64,000 bases of DNA from Odiellus spinosus (lineage: Eukaryota; Arthropoda; Arachnida; Opiliones; Phalangiidae), in contig OY987239.1 of the NCBI GenBank assembly GCA_963920705.1, forward strand, positions 9,267,504 to 9,331,503, written 5' to 3'. Below are positions 1 to 10,887 of this stretch, one piece after another (positions within the stretch are counted from its first letter, which is position 1; every line of letters starts with the position of its first letter). Made by a program: the position numbers and the translations under genes. The notes beneath the pieces were generated by a model. It did no database searches. It saw only the letters and a program-made list of their open reading frames with translations, and had not been told where the DNA came from.

Positions 1-126
1 CAAGTGTCCTCTTCTTCACTTTTTAGATTTAAAATGACACAACTTCATATTTGAAAGCTATATAATAATGTTCTTGTCTTGTCATATATATCAGGGTTTC
101 TAGCGTAATTGTGTCTATTTGTACAG

Positions 127-346
127 GGGTCATAGGTATGTGGAAACCGATCAGGGCACCCGAATTAAACGATTCTCTGATCGTAAATACGGAGAGTGCT
201 GGGCGAGTGAAAAATTAACCAGTTTGAATTTGGAGAGAGTCATGACAGTTCAGGAATTAATTGTTGTATTTGAAGCTTGGTTGTACGGTATCTCCATCTC
301 TCTGGCAATATTGCTACTCGAACTGCTTGTCTATTATTTTCATTAA
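127..346 (+). CDS. Ionotropic receptor (IR), last exon only (gene 0)
   Basis: Terminal exon of an IR gene whose other exons lie upstream of the window. It follows a ttgtacag acceptor and ends at TAA 344-346. The first base completes a Leu codon split by the upstream intron, as in the complete paralogue gene 3. The frame begins GHRYVETDQGT and ends with a hydrophobic helix (LIVVFEAWLYGISISLAILL), the fourth membrane segment (M4) of the iGluR/IR fold. It is almost identical to the last exons of genes 2 and 3 (21433 and 26778). IRs are ligand-gated cation channels usually expressed in chemosensory neurons. This exon carries no ligand-binding residues, so no ligand can be suggested. Confidence 0.8.
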
Positions 347-1227
347 ACAAGCCTACACATCTCTTATATTGAACATCCCATCGATCCAATGAAAACGAAA
401 AACGTAATTATAATATTGTTTACGAGCTCGGTCAACGAAACGGAATAGAAAGTTTGTTTCGAGTCTGAAGTTTGATCATTATTCTCAATACAAACGTCGG
501 CTTTATTACATTTCGAAACTTATTTTAGATTTAACACGGGAAAATGTAAAACACCATATTTGCGAAGTCATCAAGAATTCAAATTTAATGCTTTGTTTCT
601 TAATAGAGTTTATTTCTGATACACGCCCATGTAATTACATTGTAAATATATCCGAATACAATGAACATTTGCCAAAGTCGTTGAAATTATTTAATGTTTG
701 TGCTGCCATTAATATTATATCTTAATGTTTATAAGCATTTGTGAATAGTTATTGTTCTAAATTTAACATAACACACCGTATAATAACACGCGTTTAATGA
801 TATCTCGACGTATTCGGACAGATCAGTAGCGTTAGATTCGATCACCATTCGAAGGGTTCCAAGTCTGTAAAATTTTCAGTATTTGAATAAGATCTTCTGA
901 TTTATAAAAATATTTTATTCGTCTTCTTATTTTCTTAAAATTAGACTATTATTGTTTTCGAGTCTTGCGAAAACAGTAGCTAGCTATTTGTGATAGTGCC
1001 AAATAAGCTGGGATATTTTCTCTCTTAGAAACTGAGAAATTTTTTAGATCTATCATACTATAAAATACGGTATTCAAATTTTTTTAACTCTGGGTTGACG
1101 AGTTCTTATGACGTAGTTTATTTGTGGAAGGTAATTAACGATAATTAACAATAGGACTTTCTGGATTAAGTAATTTTAGGAAAAAAGATCATTGGAAAGC
1201 GACCTTGTCACTGGTGCCAGAATGCTC

Positions 1228-1264
<37 letters not shown>

Positions 1265-2097
1265 CGGGACGATGAATATTAACTCTTCTACTACAGACAG
1301 GAGTTTTTCAAAATTTCCTTCCATTACTAGGCATTCTTTAAATGCCATTAAAAGTCTATTTGAATCACCCTGTATAAGATATCAAAAGTCTCACTTTATT
1401 ACATAAGAGCAAGAATTCATTCAGGTTCCATAAGAATATGGGAGGGCCGCGATTCAATAACCATCCTCCCAAACTTTGTAGCAAAAGTTCGTCCGCATCG
1501 AATCGATTTTTCAAGTAAGTCGCTTCTGACATCTATTATTAACCCGCGCCACTAACGACCTTGACATAATATTTTGGGTAATAAAAATGGAGCCGACCGA
1601 ACAAGATCTAACCGTACAAATGTTGCGAAAATTGCGGACGAACTTTTGTTACAAAGTTTGGGAGGATGGTACCAGAGGCTAAAACTATGCTCCCATATTC
1701 TTATGGAACCTGAATGGTTTTTGATACGAGTAAACAACGCCCCTTATATTAATACTATCAGCAAAGGTCCAGATAAATTTACCGGCAGATTCTGATTCGA
1801 GACACTCTAGCGGTCGGAGTCGCCTTGTAAATAGTGAATCCGGAAGCGCCACTCTTTGGTGAAATTCCGGAGTTGTGAGGGAAACAATATAGAAATGGGG
1901 GCCCCGCCGAAATTCCGTAACTCTCTCCTGACTTGAAATATCGAGCTGAAGAGTCCAAACAACTCGAGCCAAACTTTTGCCTTATTTTAAATGATGGGCT
2001 TTTGCTGATAATGTGTTGTTTACTTTTAAGGAATAAAGTTATAGACCTTTGATACCACTAGTGACTTAATGATTTTTATAGATATAGCATCTATAAT
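347..2097. other. Intergenic spacer between IR genes 0 and 1
   Basis: No exon recognised. It holds a poly-T run (about 1231-1264) and one MITE-C copy (1410-1724). It is nearly identical to 21653-23409, so it belongs to the duplicated block. The sequence around 1310-1316 (CAAAATTT) is the empty counterpart of the Spy insertion site at 10250/14994. Confidence 0.6.
1410..1724. mobile_element. MITE-C copy (about 315 bp, inverted repeat)
   Basis: Both ends carry the same inverted sequence (AAGAATTCATTCAGGTTCC at the left; GGAACCTGAATGG at the right). The interior is largely self-complementary around 1480-1660 (TTCGTCCGCATCGAATC and its partner). The small frames read from it at 1552-1795 are not genes. 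Confidence 0.75.
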
Positions 2098-2966
2098 ATG
2101 GCGACAGAAAAATTTGAGTTTCGCTTTAGCGTAAGTTGATTTTGTGGAATCCATATCCGTAGTGAGTGATCATGATAATTATTTTAAAACAGTCTTTGGG
2201 ATATTACACTCAAAAACGGATTGAAAAAATCTTGAGTGGAGAATTTGCAGATAAGGACGTGCATTCATTTTCGCAATATATATTAATGAATTTAGCAAAT
2301 GTTAGGTAAGGATCAAATATATGTAAAACTTTTGTTAGTAGTAACTACCATACAAGAGGAGGAGCTTACTTAGGGAATGCTGCCGTCGACGTCATCAACT
2401 ACGTAATAGCTTGTAAAGTTCATGACGCTCGTGAGCACCGAGTATTTAAGCTTATTTTTTCTATATCCGTGTCAGCTCTCAAGGTCGGGTCTCTCCCGAG
2501 TGACTTCTGACCTGTCTGACCTCTAGCGTTTTATGACAACAGAAATAACTGCCCTGTAGAACCTAACGCCAGGCGATTTCGTGACGTAGTTAGCAACTCT
2601 GTATAATTCTAATTTTTGGTTTTTATACGAGGGAAATTTAACCTTCGACATATTTGTTTTATTTGTCGTTTCTCGTTTTCTCTGTAAGTAATGTTTTATT
2701 AACTGTTATAGCGTTGTTTATATATCACCGCGATCATTTAAACATGCAGGAAGTGCTTTGTATAATGGAGTAAGTATTGAAATTTAATTATCTCAGAAAT
2801 CTAGATGACAAACGGAGGAAAATACACAAAGGGAGAGAAAGATGTAGCGAAAAGGGAAGGAGCATTTTTGTCATACGAAAATTATCGACAGGCAATTTTG
2901 GGTTTATACATTTATGCAGGTCGGTAGGTCGTGTAGAGTTTTTATTTCATCGACAATGGGTTCATT

Positions 2967-3306
2967 CAGGAGCCGATGAAACCCTCCTTTGAAGTCTATT
3001 ACTCCCGGGTCTTGTCTACCCCTCTCTGTATGGGTAAGTTTCAAAAAGCGCGATTCGTACGCCTCCTAACGGTAGATATTTTCGGAGCGGGAGTTCGTCC
3101 AGCGAATATCTCTATTAGCCTTAGAGTTCGTCAACCAAACGTCGTCGTTTGTGGAGAGAGAGAGAATTTCCAATTTTGCGTAGACCGGGGGGTATGAAGT
3201 AGGACCCCTCTGATCTTGTAAAATTGAGAATTTTACCCATACAGAGAGGAGCGCTATATGGAACATTAGTGTAGTAGACTTCAAAGGAGGGTTTCATCGG
3301 CTTCTA
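2967..3306. mobile_element. MITE-A copy 1
   Basis: About 340-bp element with inverted ends (GCCGATGAAACCCTCCTTTG and its complement), lying in the IR gene 1 intron between the 2805 and 3396 exons. TTCATT is repeated at both edges. The paralogous stretch in gene 2 (about 16665) lacks the element. Confidence 0.85.
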
Positions 3307-3957
3307 TTTCATTTGATAGAAGATACATTTTATAGATGAGGAAGCGTTTTTTATAGTGTTGTTTAAGTCATTTTGTCAGAGAACTAGGGCTGAAGAAGCT
3401 GAAGCGTTAAGATATTTAACTTTTTCATTTGCTGACCGGGTAATCTCACACTTTTAAATACGTAACTGTTTTATCTTCAAAAAAAGTCAAGATGAGTGGT
3501 TTTAACTTTAGTAGAAATGAGAACATTAATCCCTTGTCCTTTTTCTCTGTGTCGTCACTCCAAATTTAAACAATAGAAACCTGTATTTTGTAGGTCTTTC
3601 ATATGTACATGCAAAGTTCTGTGCCAGCTAGCACCGAAGCCTTCCATATTTCTCCAGTTTTTATGATCTCAGAAACTAGAATATTTACTGCCATAAATCC
3701 GACAAGTTTCGGTGGAACGGCAAGATTCTCACTGGCAGGATTTCAAGACATAATTTGGATATTAATGGCGATTTTCATCATTATTTTGTCTATCACTTCT
3801 TTGCTTTTCAAGTATTTTATCCAGCGACACTCTCGTCAACGTAATTTCTTGTGTTTTGAATACCTCTTCTTCTATGTGTCTTCGTTATTGCAAAACCGTT
3901 AAGTATTGATTTTAAAAATACGAATGCCCCTGAAAGTACCATCGCATAGGTCTTGCT

Positions 3958-5376
3958 CAGGCCCGTCGTCAGGGGGGGGGGGGGGCGGGTGGGCCCGGCC
4001 CTACCTATAATGGGCTTGGCCCTACCTACAATTTTTCCAAAAATCTTCAAATATCTTCATGGCCCTACCTGTCATTTCGATGGCCCTACCTGTCATTTCG
4101 ATGGCCCTACCTGTCATTTCGATGGCCCTACCTGTCATTTCGATGGCCCTACCTGTCATTTCGATGGCCCTACCTGTCATTTCGATGGCCCTAACTGTCA
4201 TTTCGATGGCCCTACCTGTCATTTCGATGGCCCTACCTGTCATTTCGATGGCCCTACCTGTCATTTCGATGGCCCTACCTGTCATTTCGATGGCCCTACC
4301 TGTCATTTCGATGGCCCTACCTGTCATTTCGATGGCCCTACCTGTCATTTCGATGGCCCTACCTGTCATTTCGATGGCCCTACCTGTCATTTCGATGGCC
4401 CTACCTGTCATTTCGATGGCCCTACCTGTCATTTCGATGGCCCTACCTGTCATTTCGATGGCCCTACCTGTCATTTCGATGGCCCTACCTGTCATTTCGA
4501 TGGCCCTACCTGTCATTTCGATGGCCCTACCTGTCATTTCGATGGCCCTACCTGTCATTTCGATGGCCCTACCTGTCATTTCGATGGCCCTACCTGTCAT
4601 TTCGATGGCCCTACCTGTCATTTCGATGGCCCTACCTGTCATTTCGATGGCCCTACCTGTCATTTCGATGGCCCTACCTGTCATTTCGATGGCCCTACCT
4701 GTCATTTCGATGGCCCTACCTGTCATTTCGATGGCCCTACCTGTCATTTCGATGGCCCTACCTGTCATTTCGATGGCCCTACCTGTCATTTCGATGGCCC
4801 TACCTGTCATTTCGATGGCCCTACCTGTCATTTCGATGGCCCTACCTGTCATTTCGATGGCCCTACCTGTCATTTCGATGGCCCTACCTGTCATTTCGAT
4901 GGCCCTACCTGTCATTTCGATGGCCCTACCTGTCATTTCGATGGCCCTACCTGTCATTTCGATGGCCCTACCAGGCTACGTATAAATTCTCTCTAGTTAA
5001 AAGTTAGAGAAAATATGTTACCCAGCTATAAAAACAACGTTTTTGCTGACCTTCCGTAGACGACAATGCAGAAGTCTCTGAATGTCTAGAGCCTAGAAAA
5101 TCATATCATTATCCATCATAGCAGCCCAAATACAGGCCCTCGGGTCGGCTCGGGACCCAAAGTGACCCGCCAACGCATTTAAATTTACCCGGCAACAGCA
5201 GCGATCCGCTGCCGCAGTTCCGCCACGCCATTGTGTCGTGCTGCCAATACCGGCAGCTGCGGGCAGCCGCCACGTTATTGGTACCAAATTTGAAAATTTC
5301 TTGTGGTAATACTATTTCGTCCGAAAATGTGCCCTACCACGGCCCTACCTAAAATTTTAACCTGGCGACGGCCCTG
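3958..5376. mobile_element. hAT-type non-autonomous element carrying a minisatellite
   Basis: The termini CAGGCCCGTCGTCAGG (3958) and CCTGGCGACGGCCCTG (ending 5376) are imperfect inverted repeats. The flanks GTCTTGCT (3950-3957) and GACTTGCT (5377-5384) form an 8-bp target duplication with one mismatch. The paralogous gene 3 intron at about 25233 has GACTTGCTAGAG uninterrupted, which confirms a clean insertion. The CAGG ends and 8-bp duplication are typical of hAT elements. No transposase is encoded. Confidence 0.88.
4059..4972. repeat. 21-bp minisatellite, about 43 units
   Basis: Tandem unit ATGGCCCTACCTGTCATTTCG, almost invariant (one unit has CTAACTG). Because 21 is divisible by three, several frames stay open throughout, giving spurious proteins of about 310-350 residues. 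It lies wholly inside the hAT element at 3958-5376. Degenerate half-units (GGCCCTACCTA) occur near both element ends, so it probably grew from an element-internal motif. Confidence 0.95.
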
Positions 5377-5908
5377 GACTTGCTAGAGAAAAGGTGTCCT
5401 TTATCCAAGTATATTTACCCAGGGTTCGTACACCACCTAAAAAAGTCAGGGAAACTTACCCTTAAAATAGGCTTAGCTGGATTCAAGGAGATCCTGAATT
5501 TCTAATTTGACCAATGAGCAAAGGCCCGTCGTTAAGACGAAATCGCCATGAGATAAAACCTATTTTTATGAACGCAAATCATTTACTCCCCTCTTAATTT
5601 ACGAACAGAACCCGATGTTTTCATTCGACAAAATTCTATCAAATATCTATTAACTGGATGGTTGCTGGCCATGTTTGTTCTGGCAAAGTCGTATTCGGGT
5701 AATTTGAAAAGCAAATTGACAGTCTCGAAATTTTCTCGGATCAACACGCTGCAAGATATTGAACGTAGTCCGGGAACTAAACCACTTCTTAGTTACCCAT
5801 CTGGCTTTGAGGATTATTTGACAAAGGTAACAAATACTGTATTTGAAGACAAACAGTCGGCTTTGAACAAACCTGGAAATATGACGATATTAGAATGGTC
5901 ATAAAAAA

Positions 5909-6080
5909 CCTCCCCTCTACGCGTTTCCCATAGCAACGGGTGTAATGCGTGGATAGGTACGAGAGCGAGAGATAGTGAGTGGCAGGCGCGCCATCTATTG
6001 CGATAATTCATTATATTTGTACTACAAATGGCGTAGCCCCTAGAAGTTGGTTTATGAGTATGGACATTTCGAATTCGTCC
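5909..6080. mobile_element. SINE-like insertion with 20-bp target duplication
   Basis: Flanked by perfect copies of ATTAGAATGGTCATAAAAAA (5889-5908 and 6081-6100). The paralogous intron in gene 3 (about 25722) has that sequence once and no insert. A reverse-complement relative lies at about 34875-35000, sharing the CCCATAGCAACGGGTGTAAT and GATGGCGCGCC-type motifs. Confidence 0.7.
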
Positions 6081-6735
6081 ATTAGAATGGTCATAAAAAA
6101 AAACTCTCCTAATGCATGCTAGGACATCCTGTTTCCTGACAAGGGGAATGAGGCGGCGTAGGGAGAATTAACTAGGTTTTTCCGCCAGGTGGCGTAGGTC
6201 TTCAAGTTTCTGTCTCTCTCCTGTGGAGTCCTGAATACGAAGGGCTCCAACATATGACTAACAAATTAAGCATTCGCCTATAACAATTAAAGTCTGATAC
6301 GTTAACTTTCCTAGTTTTCCATCAAAGATCCTAACAATAAGGAAATGATCAAATTGAACTCTGACGCTCATCGTTATAAAGGATTCTTGACACCATCTTA
6401 CTTAGAAACATTTTCTAATGGAACTGTCAAATACGCGTGGATAAATTCTGTATCAAACGTACAGAATGAGTTAAGAAGCATTCCTGTGATTGATCATCTC
6501 AAAAAACACCAGAAAAAAATCTATATTGGCAAAAAAGTTTACTTATCGACCATGGCTGTCATTCCATTTAGCAAAACAGTACCTCTTCGAATCATGGAAA
6601 ACGTCTATTACTTGTGAGTTTTAATGAATACTTACACGCGAAAGAAGACGTAGCTGGTCCTTTAGTTCGGCATATATAGGGTGTCTCAGAGCTACAATGG
6701 GTTCTATGGGTCATTTTTGTCGTACAGGGCGCCGT

Positions 6736-7178
6736 TTAAAGGGAAAATGGAACCTAACAACAAGTGATTTTTTTATCGATTCCTTATTATTTAAATAGGC
6801 CTAATCCACTATTTAAAAAATTTACAAACAAATATTAAAATGGAAATAAATTTAAAACTTACCCGGAAAATAGGCTTAGTGGGATTCATGGAGCTCCTGA
6901 TTTCCTCGCGTGTAAGGTCTAGCGACCAATCGCGCGCGACGTAAGTCTCGTGGAGATCTCGCGTGAACGACGGGCCTTTGCTCATTGGTCGCTAGACCTT
7001 TCACGGACGCGATTCAGGATCTCCATGAATCCCGCTAAGCCTATTTTTCCGGGTAAGTTTTAAATTTATTTCTAGTTTAATATTTGTATTGTAAACTTTT
7101 TATCGGTGGATTAGGCCTATTTAAACGATAAGGAATCGATAAAAAATCACTTGTAATTAGGTTGCAGTCTCCTTTTAA
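6736..7178. mobile_element. MITE-B copy (about 440 bp foldback)
   Basis: Long imperfect inverted repeat. The left arm runs from TTAAAGGGAAAATGGAACC through AAAATAGGCTTAGTGGGATT, and the right arm is its complement, ending TTTTAAGA. The centre contains GGTCTAGCGACCAAT and its complement. It lies in the IR gene 1 intron before the last exon. Copies or remnants recur at 19435, 26375, 33497, 43865 and 56460. Confidence 0.8.
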
Positions 7179-7587
7179 GAGTTACGAAGGAATCATGCGC
7201 GGGTGACCCCTTAAACCTTAATCAGCGCCCCGTACGACAAAACGTCATAGAACATTTTCGTCTTACCACCATTTTCGAAACACGCTGTATATTTTAGCAA
7301 AAGTCCATCAATTTATTCCATAGAAGTAATCAACGCCATGTAGCTTAATACCATCAAGAAACGTCCTGGTAAATGTAGCAGCATGATTTTGATTCTGTCG
7401 GTGTAAATAATGAAGGGAGCTCCCCTTTTTAGAGAAATTCCGGAGAGGGGGGGGGGGAGAGATAGTATATAGCCAAGCGCGGCCTGCCTAAATTCAGACA
7501 CTCTCCCGAATCAAAGTATTGTGGAAGAGTCCAAATTAGTCAAGCCAGACAGGGGTGATGACTTTTTTGACTTTTAAGTGATGATAT

Positions 7588-7894
7588 CAGAAGCCGATGA
7601 AACCCTTCTTTGAAGTCTGTATGGGTTAGTTTCAAAAAGCGCGATTCGTACGCCTCCTAACGGTAGATATTTTCGGAGCGGGAGTTCGTCGAGCGAATAT
7701 CTCTAGCAGCCTCGGAGTTTGTCAAAAAACGTCGTCGTTTGTGGAGAGAGAGAATTTCCAATTTTCCGTAGACAGGGGGGTATGAAGTAGGACCCCTCCG
7801 ATCTCGTAAAATTGTGAATTTTACCCTTACAGAGAGGAGCGCTATATGGAACATTAGAGTAGTAGACTTCAAAGGATGGTTTCATCGGCTTCTG
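7588..7894. mobile_element. MITE-A copy 2, internally deleted
   Basis: CAGAAGCCGATG at the left and CATCGGCTTCTG at the right. About 30 bp is missing just inside the left end: AGTCTGTATGGG joins sequence that is normally separated. It lies in the gene 1 intron. Confidence 0.85.
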
Positions 7895-8325
7895 TATATA
7901 TGGCCAACCAAAAATCAAATAAATATTTTTAATTGAGATGGCAGTGCCTTAAAACTACAAAAAAGAAATGAAATGATTTTTGGGAACTCTGCTGGTCTTG
8001 TATTTTATATAGAAAACCCTAGCCACGTTAAAATGTATTCGATATATCAGTATCGGTAGCGTAATTGTGTATATTTGTGCAGGGGTCATAGGTATGTGGA
8101 AACCGACCAGGGCACCCGAAACAATCGATTCTGGGATCGTGAATACGGAGACTGCTGGGCGCCTGAAAAATTAACCAGTTTGAATTAGGAGAGAGTCATG
8201 ACAGTTGCGGAATTAATTGTTGTATTTCAAGCTTGGTTGTACGGTATCTCCATCTCTCTGGCAATATTGCTACTCGAACTGCTTGTCTATTATTTTCATT
8301 AAACAAGCCTGCACATCTCTTATAT

Positions 8326-8663
8326 CAGAAGCCGATGAAACCCTCCTTTAAAGTCGATTACTCCCGGGTCTTGTCTACCCCTCTGTATGGGTTATTCTCA
8401 AAAGGCGCGATTCGTACGCCTCCTAACGGTAGATGTTTTCGGAGCGGGAGTTCGTCCAGCGAATATCTCTAGCAGCCTTGGAGTTCGTCCAAAAACGTCG
8501 TTGTTTGTGGAGAGAGAGAATTTCCAATTTTCCGCTGACAGGGGGGATGAAGTAGGACCCCTTCTAACTCGTAAAAAAAATTGGGAATTTTACCCATACA
8601 GAGAGGAGCGCTATATCGAACATTAGATTAGTAGACTTCAAAGGAGGGTTTCATCGGCTTCTA
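8326..8663. mobile_element. MITE-A copy 3
   Basis: Target duplication CTTATAT at 8319-8325 and 8664-8670. The empty site is visible downstream of gene 0 (about 358-368, CTCTTATATTGAAC). It lies just after the IR gene 1 stop codon and is shared with the gene 3 block (27021). Confidence 0.92.
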
Positions 8664-8670
8664 CTTATAT

Positions 8671-9712
8671 TGAACATCCCATCGATCCAATGAAAATGAA
8701 AAACGTAATTATAATATTGTTTACAAGCTCGGTCAACGAAACGGAATAGGAAGTTTGTTTCGAGTCTGAAGTTTGATCATTATTCTCAATACAAACGTCG
8801 GCTTTATTACATTTCGAAACTTATTTTAGTTTTAACGCGGGGAAATGTAGAACACCATATTTGCGAAGTTAGCAAGAGTTCAAATTTAATGCTTTGTTTT
8901 CTAAATAGAGCTTTTTTTCTGATACACGGCCATGTAATTACATTGTAAATATATCCGAATATTACGAACATTTGTCAAAGTCGTTGAAAATATTTAATGA
9001 TTGCGCTGCCATTAATATTATATTTTAATGGTTATAATCATTAATGTTCTAAAACGAAATATAAAGTTTATTTCGAGGCTGAAGTTTGATCAGTGTTTAA
9101 AATATGAACCTAGGCGTAGTCTTTATTACATTTATAATGGTATTTTAGTTTAAACATGGGAAAATTCTGAAGCACTATGCCTATATTGGCGAAGTTTTCA
9201 TATTTTGTTTTAAAACAGAACTTTTTTTTCTGATACACGAACTTGTGTCTTGAAAATATTTAATGTTTGTGCTGGCATTGATATTATATTTTAATGGTTA
9301 GAAATATTATAGAATAGTTAATGTTCTAAATTTAACGTTTAAAACACGCGTATAATGTTATCTTGGCGCATTCGGACAGATCTTGGCGTTGGATTCGATC
9401 AGCATTCGAAGAGCTCGAAGTTTGTAAAACTTTTAGTATTTGTATGAGATCTGATTTATAAAAATATTTTATCCGTTTAGTAATTTGCTTAAAATTAGAC
9501 TATTATATCCGGACATGTAGATCTATAAGAATTCTCAATTATAAAAACAAAATTTAGATAATAATCTTAAAGGCTTCATTTAATTTAGTTAATTTTCTTC
9601 AAATTTTAAGTGAATATTTTTTACTTTTATTATTTCGACAGAACTGAATTTTCTTTTAAAGACTAATATTTTCGAAATCCAGATAATCTAATTTTTGTTT
9701 AATTCACGGAAA
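8671..9712. other. Intergenic spacer 3' of IR gene 1
   Basis: A/T-rich sequence without exons. It is nearly identical to 27454-28150 over its first 700 bases and partly repeats itself: the GAAGTTTGATCA and ATTAATATTATATTTTAATGG motifs recur at about 8770/9085 and 9015/9280. Nothing else is seen. Confidence 0.5.
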
Positions 9713-10119
9713 CAGGGTGACCACTTTTCCTATATTTCCTATTTTTCCTATATTTTTACCTCCTTCCTATAATTTAATGTCAATTCCTATAATCTCCTAT
9801 ATTTCTACTCAAAATCTCTAGTTAAGGGTAAAGTTCTAAATCATGCTGTCAGCTGTGGCTGTATAAGATTATTTTAGCTTCACTGTACATTTTCCAGTTA
9901 AAATAGTCTGTAAAAGTCCATACTATTTAAGCAATTGGATCATATTAATACCGTGTTTAAACCGGTGGCGAGAGTTTTGAAGCAATAATAAACAAGCTTC
10001 TTTTAATTAATTATTTTCATATTTTATCCTATATTTTGCATAAAAGTCTTCCTATATTTTCCTATATTTCGCAAAGAAATTTCCTATGCATGATTTTCAA
10101 ATTTTCAGTGGTCACCCTG
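9713..10119. mobile_element. hAT-like element, about 407 bp
   Basis: Terminal inverted repeat CAGGGTGACCACTT / AGTGGTCACCCTG, with TCCTATATTT-rich subterminal repeats in inverted orientation. No clear 8-bp target duplication remains, so the copy looks old. A similar CCTATATTT-rich remnant lies at about 43555-43740. Confidence 0.65.
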
Positions 10120-10887
10120 CTAACGAAATTTCTTGAAGTTCGGCTCTCACCATTTGTTTAGAATGGCTAAGGATTAATTTTTAGATTAATCATACAGTAT
10201 TCATGATCATAAATATTAACTCTTCTAGTACAGATAGGGGTTTTTCAAAAGAACAACAGCAACTCCCCATAAGAGTCTGGGTCCACGTAATGTTAAAAAT
10301 TTTCGTCTCTTTTATGATAAATTCGTATTATATTATTAAAATAGGGTAGTTGGGGGATAATTTAAAGCTAAAATTCGAGCTCACAACTGTAAATTTTGGG
10401 AATTACAACGAATGGAAGGTTTCTTCCATAATGTAAAGAATAGGAAGAATCTATGACTTCCGTGCCGGATATGAAAGCCTTCCCCCACACGAAAATCTTG
10501 AACGGTTATTATTTTAGATTCATAATTATGTTAGGAAAATATTAGGAAAGAATTATTTTGTAACTGCCACGGGTATAGTGCTGGCGGCAAAATGAAATTC
10601 GTATATTTTTGGTCTACTATGCCTCGAAATCCTCGAAAACGCCTGTAGAAGTGTTCCACTTGTCAAGCATTCATGCAGTAGGCTTTTGCTAGCTTTACAG
10701 GGGCCGTGCAAAGACTATATAGCTTACTTGAATAGTCTTTGGTGTATAAGAAACTCGAAAAATAAATAGAGAAATCATACCAATTAGAAGATACTGGAGT
10801 AGTATCTTTAATTTTTATTTCATATTAAACAAAACACACTTGTATAAAACGGACAAATTATTCATTTAACGCTAAGGTTTTCTACGT

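Larger units (their letters stand above)
2098..8302 (+). pseudogene. Ionotropic receptor gene 1, nonsense codon in last exon
   Basis: Predicted exons: 2098-2130, 2193-2305, 2712-2769, 2805-2919, 3396-3439, 3594-3897, 5609-5826, 6342-6613 and 8083-8302. All intron phases match those of gene 3. The 3594-3897 exon carries M1 (IIWILMAIFIIILSITSLLF) and the pore loop (ending SSLLQN). The 5609 exon carries M3 with SYSGNLKSKLTV, the counterpart of the iGluR SYTANLAAF motif. The 6342 exon is the second ligand-binding lobe. In the last exon a TTG found in genes 0, 2 and 3 is TAG at 8186-8188, removing M4. Introns carry a MITE-A, a hAT element, a SINE-like insert and a MITE-B. The 44-nt exon at 3396 and the GTCGGT donor before it are the least certain parts. 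It is probably a recent pseudogene; a sequencing error at one base is the alternative. Confidence 0.75.

Noticed and set aside
4059-4972. Possible CRISPR-like array (also 30095-31512)
   Set aside because: There are no spacers between units, and the genome is eukaryotic; these are plain minisatellites.
3953-4996. Open frames of about 310-350 residues with GPTCHFD-type repeats on both strands
   Set aside because: They arise from a 21-bp minisatellite whose length is divisible by three. The array lies inside a hAT element in an intron, and no frame has independent support.
5827-5904. Read-through of the IR M3 exon past GTAACA (also 19280-19390 and 25655-25757)
   Set aside because: All five IR genes have GTAACA/GTAACC at this point. 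In M2 the following intron is only about 136 nt with no room for more coding, so the conserved-looking extension is intron.
7657-7918. Recurrent 60-75-residue frames such as MKSTTLMFHIALLSVWVKF and MKPSFEVYYS
   Set aside because: They occur wherever MITE-A occurs, in either orientation, with frequent breaks. They are transposon sequence, not genes.
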